A program made the position numbers and the translations under genes. Positions 36,001-43,849 of a stretch of 64,000 nt of DNA are shown here, piece by piece; the stretch's first letter is position 1; each line of letters opens with the position of its first letter. The stretch comes from an uncultured Nesterenkonia sp. (GTDB lineage: Bacteria; Actinomycetota; Actinomycetes; Actinomycetales; Micrococcaceae): positions 124,001-188,000 of the forward strand of contig CAMIAK010000004.1 of the NCBI GenBank assembly GCA_946222885.1, written 5' to 3'. Under the pieces are notes generated by a model. It made no database searches. It saw only the letters and a program-made list of their open reading frames with translations, and was not told where the DNA came from.

Positions 36001-36148
36001 CCCAACACTCCGTGTGGTGGCCGAAGACGCACTGTGGAGCCATGAGGACGACACTTCACAGCTCATCAAGGCGTTGCGGTCGATGTCCTCGGCGGATCAA
36101 GCTCAGTTCTTCATGGACATGGGCCTCTACGAGCGATTGGCCTCCTGA
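33032..36148 (+). CDS. hsdR: Type I restriction-modification system, restriction subunit
   Basis: HsdR is the translocating endonuclease. The 1038-residue protein has an N-terminal nuclease domain with the PD-(D/E)xK pattern (DLVLFLNGIPVATIETK), then the SF2 motor: Walker A SAGSGKTDS near residue 321, DEAH at about residue 433 and FTATP. The C-terminal helical domain binds the methyltransferase. All key motifs are present, so the system is probably active. The GTG start overlaps the hsdS end by 4 bp. Confidence 0.97.
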   Translation: MSQIHHEDTFQREIADYLEAHGWLVSANSTGYDKERALFPEDLLGWLADSDPENYGRIVPTGGDGAAREKGQNRILDRVAKTLALSEDQGGGTLSVLRNGVTVPGARRFQLMQPPVSTDLNPDATQRFAQNRLRVVREVVYSTRHSNRIDLVLFLNGIPVATIETKTTFSQSLEEVKKQYRKDRNPAGEPLLMPFRGALVHFGLTDENIVMTTALQGEDTFFLPFDRGHENGAGNAPIPGKHRTSYFWEEILERDTWLNLISKFIYVNHENRTDPLTGKVETRRQIRFPRYHQWRAVTRLTEAATTEGPGHKYLIQHSAGSGKTDSIAWTAHRLADLQTPDGNKVFDSVIVISDRQVLDRQLQDAVEQLTNASGKFQPIVSGSEGSKTAQLLEAFAAGVPIIGLTLQTFPHALQKMREEGGALSGKRFAVIADEAHSSQSGAAANALKELLYNNEEAAEDGLDEGGADQDALNAMAARVDEDKRISYFAFTATPKAKTLEVFGRRPSEGEEPKPFDLYSMKQAIQEGFILDVLKNYTSYAVAARIARRSDSGGEEIDVRRSTRAIIGTVELHPTNVASKVHEIIEHFTRVVQPELGGRAKAMVVTSSRAAAVRYHRAFQRAVADRNLNLKSLVAFSGEVNDPDVEPIAGGDAPQVTETSENPELLGRDLADVFRQRDQHVLIVANKYQTGFDEPLLVGMYVDKKLSGISAVQTLSRLNRQAKGKEKTFIVDFLEENSARVQAAFQEYYEDASLVQESDPDLVADLMIKLENERIFTRAEVDRFWEAWRDPKGQRIVHAQINSAIGPAVDRYQHRWRQAVETFQSTEDSSELEALKEFRQTLGQYAKTYDFFSQILHYGDEFYEKLAAYAEKLQRKLTVFTEDDTDPDWVDLDEIVLTHYKLEKIRQEDLSAAGGGEGLRGVTEAGIARVNRDDRGSWEEILEKVNKYFGTLEISDDDKLSFAESLIAKAAEDERLKHQAQNNTRQDFGHSPTLRVVAEDALWSHEDDTSQLIKALRSMSSADQAQFFMDMGLYERLAS

Positions 36149-36191
36149 CCACGATGTACGGAGCAGGTGACACACGTTCTAAGGGCAGAAA

Positions 36192-36211
36192 GGCGCCACC
36201 AGAGTGGCGCC
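36192..36211 (+). other. Hairpin between hsdR and the DUF3644 gene
   Basis: GGCGCCAC and GTGGCGCC form a perfect 8-bp stem around CAGA. It is followed by TGGAGG, the Shine-Dalgarno of the next gene. It may insulate or attenuate expression of the downstream gene relative to hsdR. Confidence 0.5.
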
Positions 36212-36230
36212 AGAGACTGGAGGCTTATTA

Positions 36231-37232
36231 GTGGGTGCGCCTTACGTGTCGATCCGGCGCCTAGTTGGCAATTCGCAGTCGGCTATGTTGTCAGCAGTAG
36301 AGATCTATAACAAGCCGAGGGTCGCATATCGTGAAGAAATCACGACAATACTCGTCGTCAATGCCTGGGAGCTTGCTTTGAAGGCGGCGCTACGTCAGGA
36401 CAAGCAGAGAATTCATTATAAAAAGCAACCTCGCGCGCCTTATAGGTCCATAGGCATCGACGATGCGCTAGGGAGGGTCTCTGCGCGGGGGCTCTGGCCG
36501 AAGAGCGTTGATGGTAGTTCTGTAACTGCGAATATTCAAGCGCTGACAGAGTATAGGGATCGAGCGATACACCTCTACAACGTGGAGGACCTGGGATCCG
36601 TTATATACCCGTTTCTTCAGCAGAACATCATCAACTATCGTGACTTCATGGTGGAGAAATTCAAGAAGGACCTTGCTGCCTCCATGACATGGCAGCTCCT
36701 GCCTCTGGGGGCTTCGGTTCCGGCCGAGTCCATTCAGTTCATGAGGTCGGATAAAGCTGCTAGGTCTGGTGCCGAAGTTCAGAAGTTTATGGATAATCTT
36801 CGGGATCTTGTTGCTCGGGCTGAGGCGGCTGACAGTGATTTGTCGCGAATTGCTGCTACGTACGACATTAATTTGCAGTCCGTGAAGCACGTGACTAGTA
36901 CTGATCTCAGTGTTGCGGTCACACCTGCGGCAAAAGGGAAGATGGCGGTCAAGAAGACTGACTCCAATCAGACGCACCCATTTAGCGCCACCGAGCTGAT
37001 CGCAAAGGTCAATGAGAAGCGGAGGGGTCGTGAGCTTAATGCGCATGACCACAAGGTCCTGTGCTGGAAAGAAGGACTTCGGGATGAGCCGCAGTACGCC
37101 TGGAAGCATAGAAACGCCCCCGCCCACGTTTGGTCTGGTGACGCGCTTTCGTACATGGTCAGCATCCCAGACCATAGGTATGACGAGATGCGTGTGGAGT
37201 ATGCGGCCGTGCACGCGAGAGGTAAAAGATGA
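36231..37232 (+). CDS. DUF3644-type protein with HEPN-like RxxxxH motif
   Basis: A 333-residue protein starting at GTG 36231 (TGGAGG 7 nt upstream). The N-terminal part matches the DUF3644 pattern: SQSAMLSAVEIYNKPRVAYR, then LVVNAWELALKAAL. This helical region contains Arg109-Asp-Arg-Ala-Ile-His114, an RxxxxH arrangement like that of HEPN ribonucleases. The C-terminal third is basic and has no recognised domain. Codon use and GC are clearly lower than in the flanking housekeeping genes, suggesting transfer. It lies 82 bp after hsdR in the same direction. A role as an RNase-type defence effector is inference. Confidence 0.65.
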   Translation: MGAPYVSIRRLVGNSQSAMLSAVEIYNKPRVAYREEITTILVVNAWELALKAALRQDKQRIHYKKQPRAPYRSIGIDDALGRVSARGLWPKSVDGSSVTANIQALTEYRDRAIHLYNVEDLGSVIYPFLQQNIINYRDFMVEKFKKDLAASMTWQLLPLGASVPAESIQFMRSDKAARSGAEVQKFMDNLRDLVARAEAADSDLSRIAATYDINLQSVKHVTSTDLSVAVTPAAKGKMAVKKTDSNQTHPFSATELIAKVNEKRRGRELNAHDHKVLCWKEGLRDEPQYAWKHRNAPAHVWSGDALSYMVSIPDHRYDEMRVEYAAVHARGKR

Positions 37233-37275
37233 GTCTAAACAGCGCAGCATTTCCCTTCACGTTGAACCTCCCGTG

Positions 37276-39717
37276 TTAGTCGGATCGGGCCCCGAGCTTC
37301 ACCGTCCGCCACGTGGGATGTCGCAGACGTTGGTCGCGAGTCAGGCCGGAGTGCTTCACCTCGGCCTGAAGCTTCGGGGTCACCCACGTGGCATCTGAGG
37401 CATCTTCGTCGGGGACGTCATCCACCGGGGGAGTCTTGCGCACGAGCTTCTCGAGCTGAGTTCGGAGGTCCTTCAAGGCAGCATCGCTGAAGCCGGTGCC
37501 GACTCGGCCGGCGTAGTGGAGCGCGCCGTCGTCGTCGGGAAGTGCGAGCAGCAGGGAGCCGAAGGTGTTCTTGCGGCTGCCCTTGCCCTGGCGCCAGCCG
37601 ATGACGGTGACGTCGGCATGGTTCTCGTGCTTGATCTTCACCCAGTCCTCAGACCTGCGGCCGGCGACGTAGGTGCTGTCGGTGCGCTTGCAGAGGATTC
37701 CCTCAAGTTTCAGCTCCTCGCTGACCTCCATGGCCTCATCGAGGGAATCTCCCAGGTCACCTGGGGCCTGGACGTGCTGGCCCTCGCTGACCAGGTCCAT
37801 GAGGATTTGCCGGCGCTTTGAGTAGGGCTCCTCCGTCAGGTCGCCGTGCTCGGCGGTGTGGAGCACGTCGAAAAGCATGTAATGGACAGGGGTCTTCTTT
37901 GCGGCCTGTTCGATCTCGCGCTTCTTGGTCACGCGGCCACGCTTCTGCAATAGGCCGAAGTCCGGGCGGCTGTTCGAGTTCAGCGCGACGACTTCACCAT
38001 CGAGGACTGTACCCGCCGCCACCAGCTCGGACAGCTCACTGAGCTCTGGGAAAGTCCCGGCCAGTTCCTTTCCGTTGCGGCTGCGCAGCGTCACACCCTC
38101 GGCGCTGACCTTGGAGAGGACGCGGTACCCGTCCCACTTGCCCTCGAAGGTCCAGCCCTTGCCTCGAATGTCCGAAGGCTCACCGAGCGTGGCAAGCATC
38201 GGAGAGGGGATCTCCGGGTCCTCCTTCTCCTTCGCACGCGTGTGCGAGGTTCGGTCTCCATCGGTCGGGGATTCTGTCTCCTTCGGCTGCCGCTTCATCA
38301 GCCGGATCAGCCACTGCTTGTCCTCATCCCCGGCCCGGACCAGGACGTACCTGCGGGGCTTGCCGCCCAAGCCGCCGTCGGGCTGACCGTGAAGGGCGAA
38401 GACGACCTTCCCCTCCTCCCACTTCTCGATGTCCACTGTCCCGGAGTCCCAGATGGAGACCTCGCCGCCGCCGTATTCGCCCTTCGGGATGGTGCCCTCG
38501 AACTCGGCGTACTCGATCGGGTGGTCCTCAGTCTGGACCGCTAGTCGCTGCGTGCCCTGCTTCAGGGGAGGGGCCTTCGGTACCGCCCAGGAGACTAGGA
38601 CGCCGTCGTGCTCCAGTCGGGTGTCATAGTGCAGCCGGGAAGCGTAGTGCTCCTGGATCACGAAGATCGGGTCAGTCTCCCGACGCGAAGGGGAGGCGTC
38701 GGGCACGGGCTCAGGAGTCTTGCCGGCATCGCGCATGGAGCGGTAGGTGCTCAGGCGGTCCTCAGGCTCCTCGTCGGTTTGGAAGACCGAAGCACCGAAT
38801 TCGTCCAACGGATCCGTACCATCTGCTACCCGCTCCATCACCTGACGGAAGTCCAAATGCTCCAGCTCTGGATCCTCCAGCTCCTCCCACGTCCGCGGAG
38901 CCGCAACATAGGGACCCTCCGTAGAACCGGGTCGTCCGCGCAGCGAATATGGGGCCACCGTGGTCTTGTTCCAGTGGTTCTGCGACCAGTCGATGAAGAC
39001 CTTGCCCTTGCGCTGGGACTTCTTCATAGAGCTGATCACCTCATCCGGGTGGTCCTTCTCCAGAGCCTGCGCAAGCTCCTTGGCCACGTCCGAGACCTGC
39101 TCCGAGGTGTAGGAGCCGTCTAGCGCGGCGTAGAGATGCAGGCCCTTCGACCCCGAGGTCACCGGGACGGAGGGCAGATCCATCGCGTCCAGGATCTCCC
39201 GGCACCAGCGCGCGACCTGCGCGCACTCGGGCAACCCGGTGCCCGGACCGGGGTCCAGATCCAGCACCAACCTGTCAGGGTTCCTGCGCTCCGTGGGGGA
39301 GGAGGCCTTCTTCCCAGCCTGCTTGGGCTCACCGTCGAACCGCCACTGAGGGACGTGCAGCTCAAGAGCCGCCACCTGTCCGAACCAGGCCAGTTCGGCC
39401 TCTGACTCCACCACCGGGTAGACGTTCACATGATCGGAATGCTGCAGCGCTAACCGGTGCACCCAGCGAGGTGCGGAGTCCTCTAGGTTCTTCCGGAAGA
39501 AGGCGTCCTTGGGGCTGTCTGCCGGGCCGACGCCGTCGGGCCAGCGCTTGCGGGTCACCGGGCGGCCGGCCACATGGGGGAGCATCACCGGAGCTACCGT
39601 CTGGAGGTACTCGATCACCTCTGCCTTGGTGGTTTCGGATTCGGGGAAGAGCACCTTGTCCAGGTTGGAAAGTTTCAGCTTCCGCCCCGCCACCGTGACT
39701 GTCTGTTGTTTGCCCAT
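37276..39717 (-). CDS. ligD: Multifunctional non-homologous end-joining DNA ligase
   Basis: LigD repairs double-strand breaks with Ku. The 813-residue protein carries all three modules in mycobacterial order. The N-terminal primase-like polymerase domain has catalytic Asp153 and Asp155 in LVLDLDPG. A 3'-phosphoesterase domain follows with FVIQEHYASRLHYDTRLE. The C-terminal ATP-dependent ligase has EGKWDGYR, whose lysine forms the adenylate. It is convergent with the DUF3644 gene. ku is about 9 kb away. Confidence 0.97.
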   Translation of the reverse strand: MGKQQTVTVAGRKLKLSNLDKVLFPESETTKAEVIEYLQTVAPVMLPHVAGRPVTRKRWPDGVGPADSPKDAFFRKNLEDSAPRWVHRLALQHSDHVNVYPVVESEAELAWFGQVAALELHVPQWRFDGEPKQAGKKASSPTERRNPDRLVLDLDPGPGTGLPECAQVARWCREILDAMDLPSVPVTSGSKGLHLYAALDGSYTSEQVSDVAKELAQALEKDHPDEVISSMKKSQRKGKVFIDWSQNHWNKTTVAPYSLRGRPGSTEGPYVAAPRTWEELEDPELEHLDFRQVMERVADGTDPLDEFGASVFQTDEEPEDRLSTYRSMRDAGKTPEPVPDASPSRRETDPIFVIQEHYASRLHYDTRLEHDGVLVSWAVPKAPPLKQGTQRLAVQTEDHPIEYAEFEGTIPKGEYGGGEVSIWDSGTVDIEKWEEGKVVFALHGQPDGGLGGKPRRYVLVRAGDEDKQWLIRLMKRQPKETESPTDGDRTSHTRAKEKEDPEIPSPMLATLGEPSDIRGKGWTFEGKWDGYRVLSKVSAEGVTLRSRNGKELAGTFPELSELSELVAAGTVLDGEVVALNSNSRPDFGLLQKRGRVTKKREIEQAAKKTPVHYMLFDVLHTAEHGDLTEEPYSKRRQILMDLVSEGQHVQAPGDLGDSLDEAMEVSEELKLEGILCKRTDSTYVAGRRSEDWVKIKHENHADVTVIGWRQGKGSRKNTFGSLLLALPDDDGALHYAGRVGTGFSDAALKDLRTQLEKLVRKTPPVDDVPDEDASDATWVTPKLQAEVKHSGLTRDQRLRHPTWRTVKLGARSD

Positions 39718-39915
39718 GAGGGAAGTGAAGCACGTGGTGGGCTGAGAGGGAACAACACGTGAAGTGGAACGGGGCGCATTTCATTCAGGGCAACGGGGAG
39801 GTCGTGCTCTCTGCCCGGGAGATTTCGTTGCGGGCTACCCTTGGCCGGGACTAGGGCAAGCAAGGAGCTGGCGGCCAGTTATCCATGCGAGCTCGTTTCC
39901 TCCTGGCGGCGCTTC
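39718..39915. other. Intergenic region upstream of ligD
   Basis: About 200 bp without a supportable gene. Two CACGTG hexamers lie 25 bp apart (39731–39736 and 39756–39761) just before ligD. They could be regulator sites, but the motif is short and GC-rich genomes make it common. Confidence 0.3.
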
Positions 39916-40629
39916 TCACTGGTGGGCTCGGCTGAACAGTGCTTCGAGGTCGATCTCATCGCCAGGCTTTTCGAAGAGCAGGGAGTCCTCGAGAGCTTGC
40001 AGGTGCCGGACCATGATCTGAGCGGCCGCAGCGGCGTCGCCGTTCTCGATGGCGTCGGTGAGCTGGACGTGCTCATCGGGTAGGCAGACGCCGGCGGTGG
40101 GGGCGTCGTAGAGGATGATGGTCAGGCAAGTTAGGGCAGCGAAGTCGCGCACCATGCGGGCCAGGGCCCCGTTCTCGACCAGGGCAGCCATCACGTTGTG
40201 GAACTCGCCGGCGAGACGGACCATCGTCTGGTGGTCCTGGCGGCGGCTGGCGTCGTATTCGGCCTCGATATGCTCGCGCAACCGGGCGACGTCGGCGGTG
40301 CGGGTGCGGTGGGCGAGCTTCTCGGCGATGGCAGGCTCGATGATCCGCCGGGCCTCCAGGATGTCCGCGGACTCCTCGGGGGTGGGACGGGCGACATAGG
40401 CGCCGCGGTTGGGGAAGCTCTCGATGATGCGCTCATGCTCAAGTCGGGTCAGCACCTTCCGGACTTTGGCGCGCGTAACCTTGAAGATTGTCGCCAATTT
40501 CTCTTCGGGGAGCTTGGTCCCGGGTGGGAGCTGGTGTCCCAGAATCGACTCGTAGATCTTCCGGTAGACCTCTTCGGCCTCTTTGTCACCGAGGGCTGCG
40601 AAGTGCCCTCGTGCATCGGGCAGTGCCAT
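39916..40629 (-). CDS. GntR-family transcriptional regulator (FCD type)
   Basis: A 237-residue regulator. The winged helix-turn-helix (about residues 12–80) reads KLPEEKLATIFKVTRAKVRKVLTRLEHERII. The FCD effector domain follows with the metal-binding-type histidine pattern (EFHNVMAAL and later DEHVQLTDAI). It is divergent from the ABC importer/catabolic operon, which it very likely controls. Its own coding sequence contains a copy of the operator-like half sites seen in the operon promoter. The start ATG 40629 follows AAAGGTGGGG. Confidence 0.88.
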   Translation of the reverse strand: MALPDARGHFAALGDKEAEEVYRKIYESILGHQLPPGTKLPEEKLATIFKVTRAKVRKVLTRLEHERIIESFPNRGAYVARPTPEESADILEARRIIEPAIAEKLAHRTRTADVARLREHIEAEYDASRRQDHQTMVRLAGEFHNVMAALVENGALARMVRDFAALTCLTIILYDAPTAGVCLPDEHVQLTDAIENGDAAAAAQIMVRHLQALEDSLLFEKPGDEIDLEALFSRAHQ

Positions 40630-40778
40630 GAACCCCACCTTTCATCCCGTCGCTCCAGCTTATCGAGCCTAGTTAGGCCGTGCATCTCTGCCTGTCTCTG
40701 GTTGCCTGTCCGTCGAGAGGTCCGCCGTGGCCTCCGGTGGGAAGGCGTCATCACAGCGTAGCGCAGACTGTCAACAAG

Positions 40779-40827
40779 ATTGGCGCGAAATTGTCGCCAA
40801 TTTGTTTACAACAATGCAACACTGTTG
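40779..40827. promoter_or_regulatory. Operator cluster of the divergent GntR/ABC promoter region
   Basis: Three inverted repeats stand in a row: ATTGGCG-N9-CGCCAAT (40779–40801), TTGTTTACAA (40802–40811) and CAACACTGTTG (40817–40827). TTGTnnACAA-type sites are typical of FCD GntR regulators. The surrounding 293-bp gap (40630–40922) is otherwise non-coding, with the leader of the binding-protein gene downstream. Confidence 0.6.
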
Positions 40828-40922
40828 AAACCAGGTCGATGGCCAATTGTGTCAATCTTGGATTCCGCACCGGATTACAAGAACGGTCCGCTCGCCACAG
40901 GGCAGATCGAGGAGGCAAGAAG

Positions 40923-42212
40923 ATGCTCAACAAGCGAACTGCACCCACGGCAGGGGCGCTCGTCCTAGCGCTGGCTCTGACGAGCTGCGGCGGCGGCGAT
41001 GCTGTGGAGGAGACTGCACCTGAGGAGCTCCAGCCGGAGGAGGGCACGGAGATCCCCGAGGTCACCGTAGTCGCGGGCTGGTCGCCCATCGGCGACGGGC
41101 TCATCCCGGTCATCGGTGAGCGGCTCGGATACTTCGAGGATGCAGGCATCACCTTCACCGAGGAGGACGGCCTGCAGACTGACCTCTTCGAGTCCCTCAC
41201 TCCGCTGCTGAACAACCAGATCGAAATCGGCGCCACTTATATGCCGCTGCTGACCCATCAGTTCGACACGGTGCATGATGAGGTCACGCCGTTCATGATG
41301 CCCACGGTTTCGCACGCGCTGAAGATTCTGGCGCCGGAGGGCGAATACGACACCGTCTCCGACCTGATGGACGAGGGGATGTCCTTCGAGGAGGCCGCCG
41401 CTGAGGCCGCCGAGCAGATTCGGGGCGAGGAGATGCTGCTGTTCACCGGCATCGAGCCGGAGTTCTATGAGCTGGCGTTCAGCCACGCCGATATGACGCT
41501 CAGTGATGTCGAGACGACCTATATGGATGACCCGACGATGGTCACCGCGGCCCAGGCCGGGGAGGCGGACTTCGTCTCGCCCAACGGTGCGGTGCAGGTC
41601 TCCCAGCTGCAGCAGTCCGGATGGGAGGTCGTCATCGATATTGCGGATGTCATCGAATACATGCCGGAGGAGGCCATGAGCCTGTCCAACACGATGACCG
41701 GATTCGTCACGACATTCGACTACGCCGAGGAGAACTGGAACACCCTGCTGCGATTCACCAGTGTGATGTTCCGGATCGTCGACCACATGGAAGAGGACGT
41801 CGAAGGGGCCACGGAGGTCTTCGTCGACTACGTCAACAGTTACACAGGCAGTGATATGAGCGCTGAGGAGGCGGCTCGCCTGTTCACCGACGGCCTCTAC
41901 TTCCTGCAGGACTTCGACGAGTACGCCGACGTCGTGCTCAATGAGGACACCGCCAAGAACTACTACCAGGGAACCGATGCCCAGGTGGAGCGGCTCCAAG
42001 CGCAGGGCGTGCTTCAGGACGATCACGACACGGCGGAGATCAGCATCGCCGACCGGATCTATCAGGATCTGGTGGAGTACCGGGACCAGGCGGAGGAGCT
42101 GATCGAGACAGCGCCCGAAGGCGAGCTGAAGGAGCAGGCCGAGACCTTCTACGAGCAGTTCAACTACCTGGACGCATACCGACTGGCTCTCACCGCTAAC
42201 GAAGAGGACTGA
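40923..42212 (+). CDS. ABC transporter substrate-binding lipoprotein (NitT/TauT-like)
   Basis: A 429-residue binding protein with a lipoprotein signal ending LTSC (Cys22). Mature segments VTVVAGWSPIGDGLIPVIGERLGYFEDAGI and LLNNQIEIGATYMP fit the nitrate/sulfonate/taurine/THI5-like class. It is longer than the usual 310–340 residues because of an acidic middle and C-terminal part. GGAGG precedes the ATG at 40923. It heads a seven-gene, tightly spaced operon. The substrate is unknown; the downstream amidohydrolase suggests a nitrogen-containing ring or amide compound. Confidence 0.88.
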   Translation: MLNKRTAPTAGALVLALALTSCGGGDAVEETAPEELQPEEGTEIPEVTVVAGWSPIGDGLIPVIGERLGYFEDAGITFTEEDGLQTDLFESLTPLLNNQIEIGATYMPLLTHQFDTVHDEVTPFMMPTVSHALKILAPEGEYDTVSDLMDEGMSFEEAAAEAAEQIRGEEMLLFTGIEPEFYELAFSHADMTLSDVETTYMDDPTMVTAAQAGEADFVSPNGAVQVSQLQQSGWEVVIDIADVIEYMPEEAMSLSNTMTGFVTTFDYAEENWNTLLRFTSVMFRIVDHMEEDVEGATEVFVDYVNSYTGSDMSAEEAARLFTDGLYFLQDFDEYADVVLNEDTAKNYYQGTDAQVERLQAQGVLQDDHDTAEISIADRIYQDLVEYRDQAEELIETAPEGELKEQAETFYEQFNYLDAYRLALTANEED

Positions 42213-42218
42213 CGCTGA

Positions 42219-43061
42219 ATGTCATCCTCGACAGCTGCCGCAGCAGCGAATGCTCAGAAGGCCGCTGGGGCCCCGCGCTCGGCTGAGCCCGGTGCCTGGA
42301 AATGGCGCCTGGCGGGCATCGCCACGGTTCTGGTGCTCTGGCAGATCGCCGCGGAGATCATCGGAAGCAATGCGGTCCTCCCCGGACCGATCAGGGTCGC
42401 GGACAATTTCATCACCAATTTCGCCGGCTCACCCGCACTGACCTACCTAGGCTTGGAGTTGTCCAGCTACGCGGGCAACCTCGGTTACACAGGAGCCCTG
42501 GTGCTCAGCGGGTGGATCATCGGCGGGATGCTCGGCCTTCTCATCGGCACCGCGGCAGCCCGTTTCCAGTGGGCCCGGCACGTCAGCGAACCCGTTGTCG
42601 CAGTCTTCGGAGTTGTGCCCGTTCTCGTGGCAGCCCCGTTCTTCCTGGTCTGGTTCGGATTCGGGCCCCTGGGACAGTTCCTGCTCGTGGCCTTCTTCTG
42701 CATGGTCATGGTGTGCGTGGTATCCCAGGCTTCCGCGCTCAACCTACCTCCTCGCTATGAGGAGTACGCCGCCATGCTGGGTGCGGGGAGGTGGAGCCGC
42801 ATGCGACGAGTGACCATCCCTGCCACACTCTCCGCGAACCTGTCGGGCTTCCGCACCGCCCTCGGACAGGCGTGGGGCCTGCAGGCGGTCGCAGAGCTTC
42901 TGGGGTCGCCCGCAGGAGTCGGGCGTGCCATCGCGCTGAGGGCGGGCACAGGAGACATCGCATCAGTCCTGGCGCTGCTCATCGCGCTGGGCTGCGTGGC
43001 ATTGGCGGCGGACCTCGTTCTGTCCGCCGCAGTCAGAAAGGTGACGGCATGGCAATCATGA
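42219..43061 (+). CDS. ABC transporter permease (NitT/TauT-like), first of two
   Basis: A 280-residue membrane protein with six predicted helices and the permease loop EEYAAMLGAGRWSRMRRVTIPATL (EAA-type). It begins 6 bp after the binding-protein gene and overlaps the ATPase gene. Its sequence differs clearly from the second permease of this operon, so the transporter is probably a permease heterodimer. Confidence 0.9.
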   Translation: MSSSTAAAAANAQKAAGAPRSAEPGAWKWRLAGIATVLVLWQIAAEIIGSNAVLPGPIRVADNFITNFAGSPALTYLGLELSSYAGNLGYTGALVLSGWIIGGMLGLLIGTAAARFQWARHVSEPVVAVFGVVPVLVAAPFFLVWFGFGPLGQFLLVAFFCMVMVCVVSQASALNLPPRYEEYAAMLGAGRWSRMRRVTIPATLSANLSGFRTALGQAWGLQAVAELLGSPAGVGRAIALRAGTGDIASVLALLIALGCVALAADLVLSAAVRKVTAWQS

Positions 43062-43849
43062 CTACCGAGCAGAAGGCAGGACAGATGTCCGAGAGCTCCC
43101 GACCCCTGATCGACATGCGCTCGATCGCTATTGAATACGGAGAGGGCAAAGAGACAGTCAGGCCCATCTCCGGCCTCGACTTGCAGATCCGGCGCGGAGA
43201 GTTCGTCTGTATCCTCGGCCCCTCTGGCCAGGGGAAGTCGACCCTGCTGCGCTCCTTGGCCGGGCTGCTGCCCGTTGCAGAGGGAGAGCTGCTGATCGAC
43301 GGCAAGGAAGTGAACGGCCCCGGAGCCGATCGAGGGATGGTCTTCCAGCAGGACGCCATCCCGATGTGGCTGAAAGTTCAGGAGAACGTGTCCTTCGGCC
43401 CCCGTCTGAGGAAAGTCCCGCGCGCCGAGTACGAACCCCAGGTGGACCGTCTTCTTGAGGAGGTCGGACTTTCCGAATGGCGCACCGCATGGCCGCGACA
43501 GCTCTCCGGAGGTATGCGTAAGCGGGTAGCCATCGCCGCTGTCTTCGCCAATGACCCCGATGTCCTTCTGATGGATGAGCCCTTCGGTGCCCTCGACTAC
43601 TTCACCCGCGGCAATCTGCAGAATCTCCTGCTCCGGCTGTGGGAGGACACCCGGAAGACCGTCTGCTTCGTGACCCATGACGTCGATGAGGCGCTGGTGC
43701 TCGCAGACAGGATCGTGGTGCTCGGTCAGGGCAAGATCGCCCTGGACGCCCAGGTCGACTTTCCCCGGCCCCGCGGCGAAGAACTGCGGTCCCTGCCCGA
43801 GGCCATCGAACTGCGGCAAGAGCTGCTCCGGCAGCTGGGTGAAGCATGA
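43049..43849 (+). CDS. ABC transporter ATP-binding protein (NitT/TauT-like)
   Basis: A 266-residue ATPase. The Walker A is GPSGQGKST, the signature LSGGMRKRV and the Walker B VLLMDEPFGALD, followed by the switch histidine in CFVTHDVDEAL. All motifs are intact, unlike the damaged ATPase at 60.1 kb. The start ATG 43049 lies inside the end of the first permease gene, and ATG 43058 is an alternative. Confidence 0.95.
   Translation: MAIMTTEQKAGQMSESSRPLIDMRSIAIEYGEGKETVRPISGLDLQIRRGEFVCILGPSGQGKSTLLRSLAGLLPVAEGELLIDGKEVNGPGADRGMVFQQDAIPMWLKVQENVSFGPRLRKVPRAEYEPQVDRLLEEVGLSEWRTAWPRQLSGGMRKRVAIAAVFANDPDVLLMDEPFGALDYFTRGNLQNLLLRLWEDTRKTVCFVTHDVDEALVLADRIVVLGQGKIALDAQVDFPRPRGEELRSLPEAIELRQELLRQLGEA

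Noticed and set aside
39731..39761. Two CACGTG boxes upstream of ligD as regulator sites
   Set aside because: The 6-bp motif is expected often by chance in this composition and no longer palindrome surrounds it. It is noted only as part of the intergenic description.
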